Made by a program: the position numbers and the translations under genes. Positions 1 to 6,097 of a stretch of 6,828 bases of DNA are shown piece after piece. The stretch is from contig CAMOZD010000071.1 in NCBI GenBank assembly GCA_946630645.1, positions 1 through 6,828 on the forward strand, in the 5' to 3' direction. The DNA is from an uncultured Lachnospiraceae bacterium (GTDB lineage Bacteria; Bacillota; Clostridia; Lachnospirales; Lachnospiraceae). The notes under the pieces were generated by a model, which saw only the letters and a program-made list of their open reading frames with translations, searched no databases and was not told the origin of the DNA. The number at the start of each line of letters is the position of its first letter. The first letter of the stretch is position 1.

Positions 1-708
1 AGGATCCGCAAGCAGGTCCTCCTCTTCCTGCTCTTCCGTCAGATCCCGGTAAGGAGAGGAAGCATAAAGATCAGCCTGGTCTAAATCTACGATTTCTATG
101 TCCCTGATATCATAGCAGCCCTCCATCAGGTCATGGTAGGGCAGGAGAGCCATAAGCCGGGTCATGCCCAGCAGGTCCTCCCCGTTATGGAGCAGGAGGT
201 CATGAAGGTCCTGCTCTTTCTTCTCATGCAGATAGCTGCGGTAGACATCGATCAGTTCCCCACCGTTATAAATGTCTTCCCGGTAGATGCCGAGAAAACG
301 TTCCCAGTACTTCTGGCCTCCGTGGCGGAGCCGGTAGAGCTGCTGGAAGGGCCGCATAATCCGGTAGAGGTCCAGAGAAGGCATGTCATCCATGGGCAGG
401 TCCAGGTCATTTAACCGGCCGTGGTGGACCAGGTAGGGGATATCGAAAGATTCCCCGTTAAAAGTAACCAGGGTCCAGTCCTCTTTGGCCAGCAGCTGGG
501 CGAAAGCCCGGAGGATCTCCACCTCACTGACGCCGTCGTCATTAAACCACTGGACAAAATGACCGCTGTCTCCCTCGGGATAGACACAGCCGATCATATA
601 GAGTATGGTCCGGTTCCGGTCAAAGCCGGTAGTCTCAATATCAAAAAAGAGAGGGCGCATGGCTGCCGGATATGTGAAATTGTGAATAATTTTATCGATT
701 GTTAGCAT
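1..708 (-). CDS. RNase H-like (YprB-type) exonuclease domain protein, C-terminus cut by window edge
   Basis: This reverse-strand frame is open for 236 codons and runs off the window at base 1. It reads as a DEDD-fold 3'-5' exonuclease-like domain of the YprB/RNase H-like family. Visible motifs are D23-I-E25-T-T-G (first metal site), T82-F-N-G-E-S-F-D89 (second), and H174-N-G-E-D178-L-L-G-M (third), so all expected acidic residues are present. The segment FLGIYRED...GGELI at about 138-153 is also typical of the family. After residue 215 the protein becomes very acidic (EEQEEED), probably a linker to the missing C-terminal part. I chose ATG at 708. An in-frame TGA lies at 720-718 and the only other upstream choice is GTG at 717; the ribosome binding site is weak (GAGTGG). 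The gene is divergent from ruvA, which suggests but does not prove a nucleic-acid role in the same setting. The substrate is unknown. Family assignment is confident; exact function is not. Confidence 0.88.
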   Translation of the reverse strand, partial: MLTIDKIIHNFTYPAAMRPLFFDIETTGFDRNRTILYMIGCVYPEGDSGHFVQWFNDDGVSEVEILRAFAQLLAKEDWTLVTFNGESFDIPYLVHHGRLNDLDLPMDDMPSLDLYRIMRPFQQLYRLRHGGQKYWERFLGIYREDIYNGGELIDVYRSYLHEKKEQDLHDLLLHNGEDLLGMTRLMALLPYHDLMEGCYDIRDIEIVDLDQADLYASSPYRDLTEEQEEEDLLADP

Positions 709-783
709 AGCTGCCACTCAGTTCTATGATCGTGCTTGTTGTTAAAGGCAAAAGGCCGGCGGGTCCGCCAAAGCCATGGGTCT

Positions 784-811
784 ATTCTATCACAGGAAAA
801 AAAGATATCAA
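784..811 (-). promoter_or_regulatory. Probable sigma-A promoter for the exonuclease gene
   Basis: On the minus strand a -35 TTGATA (811-806) and a -10 TAGAAT (789-784) are separated by 16 bases. Each matches the housekeeping consensus at five of six positions. Transcription would begin near 776-778, leaving a leader of about 70 bases before the ATG at 708. The leader contains a small GC-rich inverted repeat, GGCGGACCCGCC. This is a sequence prediction only. Confidence 0.6.
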
Positions 812-837
812 GGATTTTTGAAAACCTGGAATCCGGT

Positions 838-885
838 CCTGCTTAGGGCAGGCCCCGGCCAGGCTGTCCGCCCTTAGCTTTTGTT
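838..885 (+). other. Imperfect GC-rich hairpin followed by T-rich run (terminator-like)
   Basis: GCTTAGGGC (841-849) pairs with GCCCTTAGC (870-878) with a single T/T mismatch, and TTTTGTT follows at once (879-885). Read rightward it resembles an intrinsic terminator, yet no rightward gene lies upstream; only the antisense of the exonuclease gene does. An alternative smaller hairpin, CCTGC-TTAGG-GCAGG (838-852), would compete with the large one. It sits immediately before the ruvA -35 box. It could insulate ruvA from antisense read-through or serve as a protein site. The structure is seen; the role is inferred. Confidence 0.45.
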
Positions 886-912
886 GTCATTATCAGGAAA
901 TTATGATATGAT
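884..912 (+). promoter_or_regulatory. Probable promoter of the ruvA-ruvB-zapA operon (extended -10)
   Basis: TTGTCA (884-889) and TATGAT (907-912) are 17 bases apart, each matching the housekeeping consensus at five of six positions. TGA directly precedes the -10, giving an extended -10 element. Transcription would start near 919, leaving a leader of about 54 bases before the ruvA TTG. No GAAC-N4-GTTY type LexA box was seen between 709 and 972, so SOS control of this promoter is not evident. Confidence 0.7.
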
Positions 913-925
913 GTCTTAAGATTAA

Positions 926-957
926 ATGGCAATAAAATGATAAGTAAAATCATGTAA
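926..957 (+). other. Two overlapping mini-ORFs in the ruvA leader
   Basis: ATG at 926 encodes MAIK and stops at TGA 938-940. That stop overlaps ATG at 937, which opens MISKIM and stops at TAA 955-957, just before the ruvA ribosome binding site. The ATGA overlap is the arrangement used in translational coupling. The second peptide is in the ruvA frame and resembles the RuvA start (MISYIK). Neither ATG has a clear Shine-Dalgarno sequence, so translation is doubtful and chance is the default explanation. Confidence 0.2.
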
Positions 958-958
958 C

Positions 959-963
959 AGGAG
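959..963 (+). promoter_or_regulatory. Ribosome binding site that fixes the ruvA TTG start
   Basis: AGGAG lies 9 bases before TTG 973. An in-frame TAA at 955-957 rules out any upstream start, and the translation from TTG gives the normal RuvA N-terminus. The rare start codon is therefore well supported. Confidence 0.85.
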
Positions 964-972
964 CAAAAAACT

Positions 973-1605
973 TTGATTTCTTATATAAAAGGTCAGGTGG
1001 CCTATCTGGACTCTGACCGCATTATTCTGGATCATGAAGGCATAGGTTATGGCATATATACCTCCGCAAAAGTGCTCGGCCGGGTCAGACCGGGCCAGGA
1101 CCTGATGCTCCACACCTACCTTCATGTGAGGGAGGATGCCCTCCTGCTCTATGGCTTTCCCACAAGAAAAGAGCTGGATACCTTTAAGATCCTCCTCAGT
1201 ATCAATAAAGTAGGACCAAAGGTCGCCCTGGCCCTTCTTTCCACCCTGACCGTGGAAGACCTTTATTTCGCCGTCTTCAGCGATGATGAAAAGGCCATAT
1301 GCCGCACGCCGGGAATCGGTCCCAAGATGGCTAAGAAAATGATTCTGGAGCTGAAGGACAAGCTGGATATCGCTGAACTTGAAGCCGGCCTGCCCCAGGG
1401 AGGCGGGGAAGCTGACCAGGCGGTAAGACCAGGTCAGGGACCCGGGGCGGATATGAGACAGGAAGCCACAGCCCTGGCTGTGGAGGCCCTCGTGGCCCTG
1501 GGTTATTCCAATTCGGAGGCTTACCGGGCAGTCCGTGACCTGGGGGACGTAAGCGGGCTGGATACGGAAGCCATCCTCAGCCTGGCCCTGAAAAAGATGA
1601 TTTAG
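973..1605 (+). CDS. ruvA: Holliday junction branch migration protein RuvA
   Basis: RuvA tetramers bind the four-way Holliday junction and load the RuvB hexamers that drive branch migration during recombinational repair in the cytoplasm. The 210 residues match the usual length of about 200. Residues 1-63 form the OB-fold domain, with the acidic E54-D55 pair in the region that forms the pin at the junction centre. Two helix-hairpin-helix motifs follow: INKVGPKVALALLS (77-90) and TPGIGPKMAKKMILELK (112-128). A Gly/Gln-rich flexible linker covers about 138-162. The C-terminal RuvB-binding three-helix domain is at about 163-210 (VEALVALGYSNSEAYRAV). Translation starts at TTG, a weak codon that may limit expression relative to RuvB. 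It is the first gene of the rightward operon, and ruvB follows after an unusually long 102-base gap. No ruvC is adjacent. Identification is essentially certain. Confidence 0.97.
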   Translation: MISYIKGQVAYLDSDRIILDHEGIGYGIYTSAKVLGRVRPGQDLMLHTYLHVREDALLLYGFPTRKELDTFKILLSINKVGPKVALALLSTLTVEDLYFAVFSDDEKAICRTPGIGPKMAKKMILELKDKLDIAELEAGLPQGGGEADQAVRPGQGPGADMRQEATALAVEALVALGYSNSEAYRAVRDLGDVSGLDTEAILSLALKKMI

Positions 1606-1613
1606 GCCTAAAA

Positions 1614-1647
1614 CCGGCTTGGATTGCCGGCCCTGCCGCCAAGGCAG
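1614..1647 (+). other. Paired small hairpins in the ruvA-ruvB gap
   Basis: The 102 bases between ruvA and ruvB hold no gene. They contain CCGGC-TTGGATT-GCCGG (1614-1630) and then CTGCC-GCCAA-GGCAG (1633-1647). Each has a perfect five-pair stem and neither is followed by a T run, so these are not typical terminators. They may affect mRNA stability or processing between the two cistrons. The pairing is seen directly; any role is inference. Confidence 0.35.
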
Positions 1648-1707
1648 AATCGAGGGCAGATTGCTGACCTGTTGACAGATAGAAACTGACCATAAAGAGG
1701 CACTGAA

Positions 1708-2727
1708 ATGATGGATAGGATAATCAGTACAGAGCTGATGGAAGAAGATCATATTATGGAGCTCAGCCTGCGGCCCCAGCTCCTTTCTGAGTATATCGGA
1801 CAGGAAAAGGCCAAGAGGAATCTGAAGATTTTCATCGAGGCGGCAAAGCTCAGGGGAGAAGCCTTAGACCACGTCCTTCTCTACGGCCCCCCCGGACTGG
1901 GTAAGACCACTCTGGCAGGCATTATAGCCAACGAGATGGACACCCATTTGAAGATTACTTCCGGTCCGGCCATAGAGAAGCCGGGAGACATCGCGGCTAT
2001 TTTAAACGGGCTTCAGGATGGGGATATTCTCTTCATCGATGAGATCCACCGGCTCAACCGGCAGGTGGAGGAGGTCCTTTATCCGGCCATGGAGGACTAT
2101 GCTATTGATATCATGATTGGGAAGGGACCTTCAGCCAAGTCAATCAGACTCAACCTTCCTCATTTTACCCTGGTGGGGGCTACCACCAGGGCCGGGATGC
2201 TTACCGCACCCCTGAGGGACCGGTTCGGCGTGGTCAACCGGCTGGAATTCTACACGGATAAGGAACTTACGGTGATCGTGGAGAGGTCTGCCGATCTTTT
2301 AAATGTTCCCATCGACCAGGAGGGAGCGGAAGAAATCGGCCGCAGAAGCCGGGGTACGCCAAGACTGGCCAACCGGCTGCTGAAGAGGGTCAGGGACTTT
2401 GCCCAGGTCAGGTCCGACGGGACCATAACGGCCCAGGTGGCAAGACAGGCCCTGGACCTGCTGGAAGTGGACAGCCTGGGACTGGATGCCACAGACCGTA
2501 ATATTCTCTCTACCATGGCAGGCAAGTTTGATAATAAGCCGGTCGGCCTGGAGACCCTGGCAGCCTCCATCGGGGAGGATGCCGGAACCATTGAGGACGT
2601 CATAGAGCCTTTTCTGCTGCAGAGAGGGCTGATACAGAGAACACCGAGGGGAAGAGTGATCACAAGAAAGGCCTGCGAGCATCTGGGCCTGGATCTTCAA
2701 GTGTATTTAGATGGAGGGGAACAGTAA
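1708..2727 (+). CDS. ruvB: Holliday junction branch migration ATPase RuvB
   Basis: RuvB is the AAA+ motor that pumps DNA through the RuvA-bound Holliday junction. The 339 residues equal the usual full length. Visible elements in order are: N-terminal [14 protein letters not shown] (21-34); Walker [10 protein letters not shown] (60-68); Walker B LFIDEIH (108-114); the RuvA-contacting hairpin at about 130-150; sensor 1 GATTRAG (157-163); arginine finger R170 in APLRDRFG; sensor 2 [11 protein letters not shown] (215-225); and the winged-helix DNA-binding domain (about 257-330) with [12 protein letters not shown]. All catalytic residues are present. The start is ATG 1708, with AAGAGG seven bases upstream; a second ATG follows directly and M17 is another possible start, since about 16 residues precede the conserved core. 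The coding end carries the GGAGGGG ribosome binding site of zapA, and the TAA shares one base with the zapA ATG. Confidence 0.98.
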   Translation: MMDRIISTELMEEDHIMELSLRPQLLSEYIGQEKAKRNLKIFIEAAKLRGEALDHVLLYGPPGLGKTTLAGIIANEMDTHLKITSGPAIEKPGDIAAILNGLQDGDILFIDEIHRLNRQVEEVLYPAMEDYAIDIMIGKGPSAKSIRLNLPHFTLVGATTRAGMLTAPLRDRFGVVNRLEFYTDKELTVIVERSADLLNVPIDQEGAEEIGRRSRGTPRLANRLLKRVRDFAQVRSDGTITAQVARQALDLLEVDSLGLDATDRNILSTMAGKFDNKPVGLETLAASIGEDAGTIEDVIEPFLLQRGLIQRTPRGRVITRKACEHLGLDLQVYLDGGEQ

Positions 2728-3125
2728 TGGAAAAAAAGGACAGGTTATCCGTTGTCATTGACGGAAAAGTGTATGTGATCTCCGGGGGAAGCAGCGACCA
2801 TATTCAAAAGATTGCTACCTACGTGGATAATAAGATTTCAGAATTGAAGCGTCAGGCCGGCTACAATAAGCTGCCGCCGGAATACCGCAGCGTGCTGCTT
2901 TCCCTGAACATTGCCGAGGAGCTCTTTACGGCTCGGGAGGAGGCGATCGTCTCCAGCCAGGAGCACCAGGAGCAGGAGGCTGAGATCTATAAGATCAAGC
3001 AGGACATTGTTGACAAGGACCTGCGGATTGACACCGCCAACAAGCTGGTCATTGAATACAAGACCAAGGTCAATGAGCTGCAAAAGAGGATTATTGAGCT
3101 TGAGACCAAAAGCGCCCTCCAGTAG
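2727..3125 (+). CDS. zapA: Cell division protein ZapA (FtsZ-ring associated)
   Basis: ZapA dimers bridge FtsZ protofilaments and stabilise the division ring. The N-terminal globular part shows the family pattern: V-x-I-D-G-K-V-Y-V-I-S-G (9-20), HIQKIATYVDNKISEL (25-40) and the helix VLLSLNIAEELF (56-67). From about residue 70 to 130 the sequence is rich in E, K, Q and I with heptad-like spacing (EEAIVSSQEHQEQEAEI, KVNELQKRIIELE), consistent with the dimerising coiled coil. At 132 residues it has a longer coil than the shortest ZapA proteins of about 85-100 residues. Its ATG overlaps the ruvB stop (TAATG), and the GGAGGGG site (2713-2719) lies inside ruvB, so translation is probably coupled to ruvB. 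Production of a division protein from the ruvAB operon is the notable context. No terminator was seen after it. Confidence 0.9.
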   Translation: MEKKDRLSVVIDGKVYVISGGSSDHIQKIATYVDNKISELKRQAGYNKLPPEYRSVLLSLNIAEELFTAREEAIVSSQEHQEQEAEIYKIKQDIVDKDLRIDTANKLVIEYKTKVNELQKRIIELETKSALQ

Positions 3126-3194
3126 CAGACCATGAACCTGCAAGGGCAGGGAAAAGACCGGAAAGGATAGCTTTTTCAAAGGTCTGCAAAAGGG

Positions 3195-3338
3195 ACCGGA
3201 AGCCAGTCTGCCTTTGCGGGCATAGGAAAAATACCGGAAGCCAGTCTGCCTTTGCGGGCATAGGAAAAATACCTGAAGCCATTCTGCCTTTGCAGGCATA
3301 GGAAAAATACCTGAAGTCAGTCTGCCTTTGCGGGCATA
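3195..3338 (+). repeat. 38-bp tandem repeat array (three full units plus a partial fourth), each with a hairpin
   Basis: Units begin at 3195, 3233, 3271 and 3309. The consensus starts ACC(G/T)GAAGCCAGT and ends GGCATAGGAAAAAT. Units 1 and 2 are identical; unit 3 differs at three positions; unit 4 stops matching after about 30 bases. Each unit contains TGCCT-TTGC-(G/A)GGCA, a five-pair stem with a four-base loop (3209-3222, 3247-3260, 3285-3298, 3323-3336). In RNA the fifth pair is U-G in three units and U-A in the third, so every unit can fold. There are no spacers, so it is not CRISPR. It fills most of the 254-base gap between zapA and the U32 gene. The rest of that gap (3126-3194) shows no gene. 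Confidence 0.9.
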
Positions 3339-3360
3339 ATAACAGAGACCACATACTCTG
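3311..3360 (+). promoter_or_regulatory. Weak candidate promoter and inverted repeat upstream of the U32 gene
   Basis: A -10-like CATAAT (3335-3340, five of six) arises exactly where the fourth repeat unit diverges. The best -35 is a poor CTGAAG (3311-3316) at 18 bases. Just downstream, CAGAG (3343-3347) and CTCTG (3356-3360) form an inverted repeat with an eight-base gap, near the expected start point. This could be a small operator or only a weak hairpin. The U32 gene may instead be read from the ruvA promoter. Confidence 0.22.
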
Positions 3361-3379
3361 CATTTAGTGGGGTGATTCT

Positions 3380-6097
3380 ATGAAATATCAGCTGAAGCTG
3401 CCGGAGCTGCTGTCACCGGCCGGGTCCATCGACCACCTGAAGGCAGCAATTAACGCCGGGGCAGATGCCGTATATATGGGGGGAGACAAGTTCTCCGCCA
3501 GGGCTTATGCGCAGAATTTTTCAGGAGACAGAATCCGGGAAGCTCTTCACTATGCCCATTTTTATGATCGCAGGATTTATCTGACGGTCAATACATTAAT
3601 GAAAGAAAAAGAAGTGGAGGAGGAACTCTATGACTTCCTTCTCCCCTATGAGGAAGCAGGACTCGATGGAGTTATCGTCCAGGATCTGGGTACTGCTTCT
3701 TTTATTCGTTCTGCCTTCCCGGCCATGGAGCTTCACGGCAGCACCCAGATGACCATCACTGATGTCTATGGGGCCAGGGCCGCTGCCAGGATGGGCATGA
3801 CCAGAATCGTGCCGGCCAGGGAGCTGTCCCTTGAAGAGCTGGAGGAGATCAGGCGTCAGACCGGACTGGAACTGGAGGTTTTCGTTCACGGGGCCCTCTG
3901 CTACTGCTATTCCGGCCAGTGCCTTTTCAGCAGTCTCTACGGAGGCCGCAGCGGCAACCGGGGAAGATGTGCCCAGCCCTGCCGTCTGCCCTACCAGCTG
4001 ATCAGACCGGACCTGGGAGATAATAGCCAGGCCGGTAAGAGCAGGAAAAAGCAGACGGGGGGCCAGGATAAAAACCAGGACAGATACCGGGACAAGGGAG
4101 CCTGGGATCAAAACGGTAAGAGCAGGAAAAAGCAGACCGGAGGCCGGAGGGAGCCGGGAAAAAGGGACCGGGAAGAATCCTATCTGCTCAGTCCCAGGGA
4201 CCTGAGCGCCCTTACAGTTCTGCCTGACCTTTGCCGTCTGCCTGTAGATTCCCTCAAGATTGAGGGACGAATGAAAAACGTGGAATATGTGGCCGGTGTC
4301 ACGGCCATTTACAGGAAATATTTAGACCGGCTTGAACAACATTTCCAGGCCATAGGCAGGCTGCCGGAAATATGGCAGCCGGACCCGGCTGACCTGGGAG
4401 ACCTGCAGGACCTTTACAGCCGGGCTGATGATTTTACGGAAGGTTATTTTCATCGGCACAACGGCCGGGAAATGATGTCCATGAAAAGTCCTAAAAATAC
4501 AGGAAGGCTTTTAGGTCATGTGGAGGGAAGACGGAAAAACCGTCTTATAATCTCTTTTGAAACCAGGCCGGAGCCCCAGGATATCCTGGTGATTCCCCTG
4601 GCAGCTAAGGGCCAGGAGGAGCTTGTACTCACCGTTCCGGCAGAACTTAAGCTGACGAGGCAGGGAAAATTTTTCTTAGGAGAGCTCAACGCACCTGCCG
4701 GTCCGGGAATCAGCCCCGGTGCAAAAGTCTACCGCCGCAGGAAGGATGCCCTGACAAAGAGCCTGCAGGCAGCCTATGCCGGTCCGGGTCCCAGGCTTGC
4801 AGTGGATGCCCGCATCCGGCTCAGAAAAGGAGAGCCTGCCAGCCTGACCCTTAGCCGGTCCGGGTCCCGGGTTACTGTCCGTGGTGATCTGGTCCAGGAA
4901 GCGGCCGTCAGACCTCTGAGCCCGGACCAGGTAGCCGGACAGGTGAAGAAGACCGGTAATACGTCCTTTCATGTGGACCAGCTGGACCTGGATATGGATC
5001 AGGATATTTTTCTTCCGGTTTCTGCCATTAAGCAACTGCGGCGGGAGGCCTGTGACCGGCTGCAGATTATGCTGGAAAGAAAAAAAGACCGGCCCCTGCA
5101 GGAAGGAAAGAGCCGGGAAAGAGACGGACTGGAAAAAAAGAATGACCAGATATATAATAGTTTCATTGAATCCGGTCAGGAATCCGGACAAGGACCGGCC
5201 CTTTACTGCACAGTCTATTCTGAGCAGATGGCGGTCCTTTGTGCCGGGGATGACCTGGTCAGGGGCATCTGCCTGCCGGCTGACTTTTTTGATTCTGACC
5301 AGCTTTGCCGGCTGGCCGGTCTCTGTAAGGACCAGGGCAAAGAAGTCTGTCTGATTTTGCCCAGGATAGCCAGGTCCAATGAAGACCTGACCCTGTCCCT
5401 GCTGCAAGTAGCCGGCTGGGATGGTATTTATATTAACGGAATCGGCCAGGCCCAGCTGATCCATGAGAAGCGGTCTACTTCAAAGGATGCCGGCCAGGCC
5501 AATCCTGCCGGGACGGAGCCAATGTCAGCCGGCCAGGCCAATCCTGCCGGGACGGACCAGAAGGCAACTGGCCAGGCCAGCCCTTCCGGCCAGGATTCCC
5601 GGGAACCGGCCTGGATTACGACGGCAGCCTTTTACCAGTGGAACCGCCGGTCTGCCCGGCAGATCAGGGTGCTTTATCCCTGGTTGAATACGGCCGAGTA
5701 TCCTGTGGAGCTGACCAGGACAGGAATCAGTAGGCCCGGCCTCCTGGATGCCTATGGGCAGAGGGAACTGATGGTTTACGGCAGGCTGCCCCTCATGGTT
5801 TCTGTCCAGTGTCTGAAGAAGTCCAGAGGTCTCTGTGATCACCGGAGAGAGCTGCTTTACCTGGAAGACCAGAAGGGAAGACGGCTGCCGGTGACGACCC
5901 ACTGCCGGGACTGTATCAACCAGATCTGGCAGGACAAGCCCAGGGACCTGATCGGAACAGACCTGCCTCTGGACCGGGAGAAGCCAGTCCGTCTCAGGAT
6001 GGACCTGCTGGATGTCAGCCGGGATGAATTTGAAAGTGTCAAAGCCAGATATATCCGCTGGGCTTCCGATGGATTCCGTAAAGCTTCCCGCAGATAA
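3380..6097 (+). CDS. U32-family protein with RlhA-like architecture (probable RNA hydroxylation enzyme), with two low-complexity insertions
   Basis: The N-terminal U32 domain is clear: ELLSPAGSIDHLKAAINAGADAVY (9-32), the signature E166-x-F-x2-G-A-L-C174-x4-G-x-C181, then C197-A-Q-P-C201, and DSLKIEGRMK (290-299). A DUF3656-like middle region (about 375-560) and a C-terminal part ending in a four-cysteine cluster (C811, C819, C842, C845) follow. Characterised U32 proteins include RlhA (23S rRNA hydroxycytidine), TrhP (tRNA hydroxyuridine) and the iron-sulfur proteins UbiU/UbiV; older annotations say peptidase or collagenase. The long architecture is closest to RlhA, but the substrate is inference. 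At 905 residues it is much longer than E. coli RlhA (about 650), partly from a basic insertion (about 212-266) and a repeat linker (about 697-743). The motif SPRDLS276 often has Cys at this last position in relatives. The start is ATG 3380 with GGGGTGA four bases upstream. Confidence 0.88.
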   Translation: MKYQLKLPELLSPAGSIDHLKAAINAGADAVYMGGDKFSARAYAQNFSGDRIREALHYAHFYDRRIYLTVNTLMKEKEVEEELYDFLLPYEEAGLDGVIVQDLGTASFIRSAFPAMELHGSTQMTITDVYGARAAARMGMTRIVPARELSLEELEEIRRQTGLELEVFVHGALCYCYSGQCLFSSLYGGRSGNRGRCAQPCRLPYQLIRPDLGDNSQAGKSRKKQTGGQDKNQDRYRDKGAWDQNGKSRKKQTGGRREPGKRDREESYLLSPRDLSALTVLPDLCRLPVDSLKIEGRMKNVEYVAGVTAIYRKYLDRLEQHFQAIGRLPEIWQPDPADLGDLQDLYSRADDFTEGYFHRHNGREMMSMKSPKNTGRLLGHVEGRRKNRLIISFETRPEPQDILVIPLAAKGQEELVLTVPAELKLTRQGKFFLGELNAPAGPGISPGAKVYRRRKDALTKSLQAAYAGPGPRLAVDARIRLRKGEPASLTLSRSGSRVTVRGDLVQEAAVRPLSPDQVAGQVKKTGNTSFHVDQLDLDMDQDIFLPVSAIKQLRREACDRLQIMLERKKDRPLQEGKSRERDGLEKKNDQIYNSFIESGQESGQGPALYCTVYSEQMAVLCAGDDLVRGICLPADFFDSDQLCRLAGLCKDQGKEVCLILPRIARSNEDLTLSLLQVAGWDGIYINGIGQAQLIHEKRSTSKDAGQANPAGTEPMSAGQANPAGTDQKATGQASPSGQDSREPAWITTAAFYQWNRRSARQIRVLYPWLNTAEYPVELTRTGISRPGLLDAYGQRELMVYGRLPLMVSVQCLKKSRGLCDHRRELLYLEDQKGRRLPVTTHCRDCINQIWQDKPRDLIGTDLPLDREKPVRLRMDLLDVSRDEFESVKARYIRWASDGFRKASRR
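4033..4145 (+). repeat. In-frame direct repeat encoding a basic insertion in the U32 domain
   Basis: A 32-base sequence at 4033-4064 recurs at 4114-4145 with two mismatches. The spacing is 81 bases, which is exactly 27 codons. Both copies encode GKSRKKQTGG (residues 219-228 and 246-255). Sequence after each copy is only loosely alike, so this looks like an older 81-bp tandem duplication whose second halves drifted. The surrounding segment (about 219-265) is rich in K, R, Q and G and is probably disordered. Confidence 0.85.
5489..5605 (+). repeat. 39-bp tandem repeat x3 encoding a 13-residue linker repeat
   Basis: Units start at 5489, 5528 and 5567 and keep the reading frame. They encode AGQANPAGTEPMS, AGQANPAGTDQKA and TGQASPSGQDSRE (residues 704-742). 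The first 29 bases of units 1 and 2 are identical; the third unit is degenerate. The product is rich in Gly, Ala, Gln and Pro, typical of a flexible linker, and lies inside the C-terminal part of the U32 protein between IYINGIGQAQLI and WITTAAFYQWN. Confidence 0.9.

Noticed and set aside
133..705. Two open frames on the plus strand (133-414 and 421-705)
   Set aside because: They are antisense to the RNase H-like gene, whose minus-strand frame carries all family motifs.
1672..1696. Perfect -35 hexamer TTGACA just before ruvB as an internal promoter
   Set aside because: No -10 lies at 16-18 bases. The nearest candidate, CATAAA, is only 13 bases away, and a correctly spaced -10 would overlap the ruvB ribosome binding site.
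922..1752. 276-codon open frame on the minus strand opposite ruvA
   Set aside because: It lies entirely antisense to an unmistakable ruvA, has no recognisable domain, and runs into the control region. It is a shadow of the GC-rich coding strand.
3157..3194. Possible additional degenerate 38-bp unit before the array
   Set aside because: ACCGGAA recurs exactly 38 bases before the first unit, but the remaining bases match no better than chance.
3195..3338. Possible CRISPR array
   Set aside because: Units are directly contiguous with no unique spacers, and no cas gene is present.
2838..3363. Minus-strand frames across the 38-bp array encoding repeated CPQRQTGFRYF-like peptides
   Set aside because: The unit is 38 bases, so the frame shifts each unit. 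The peptide repeats are a by-product of the DNA repeat, and no ribosome binding site or domain was seen.
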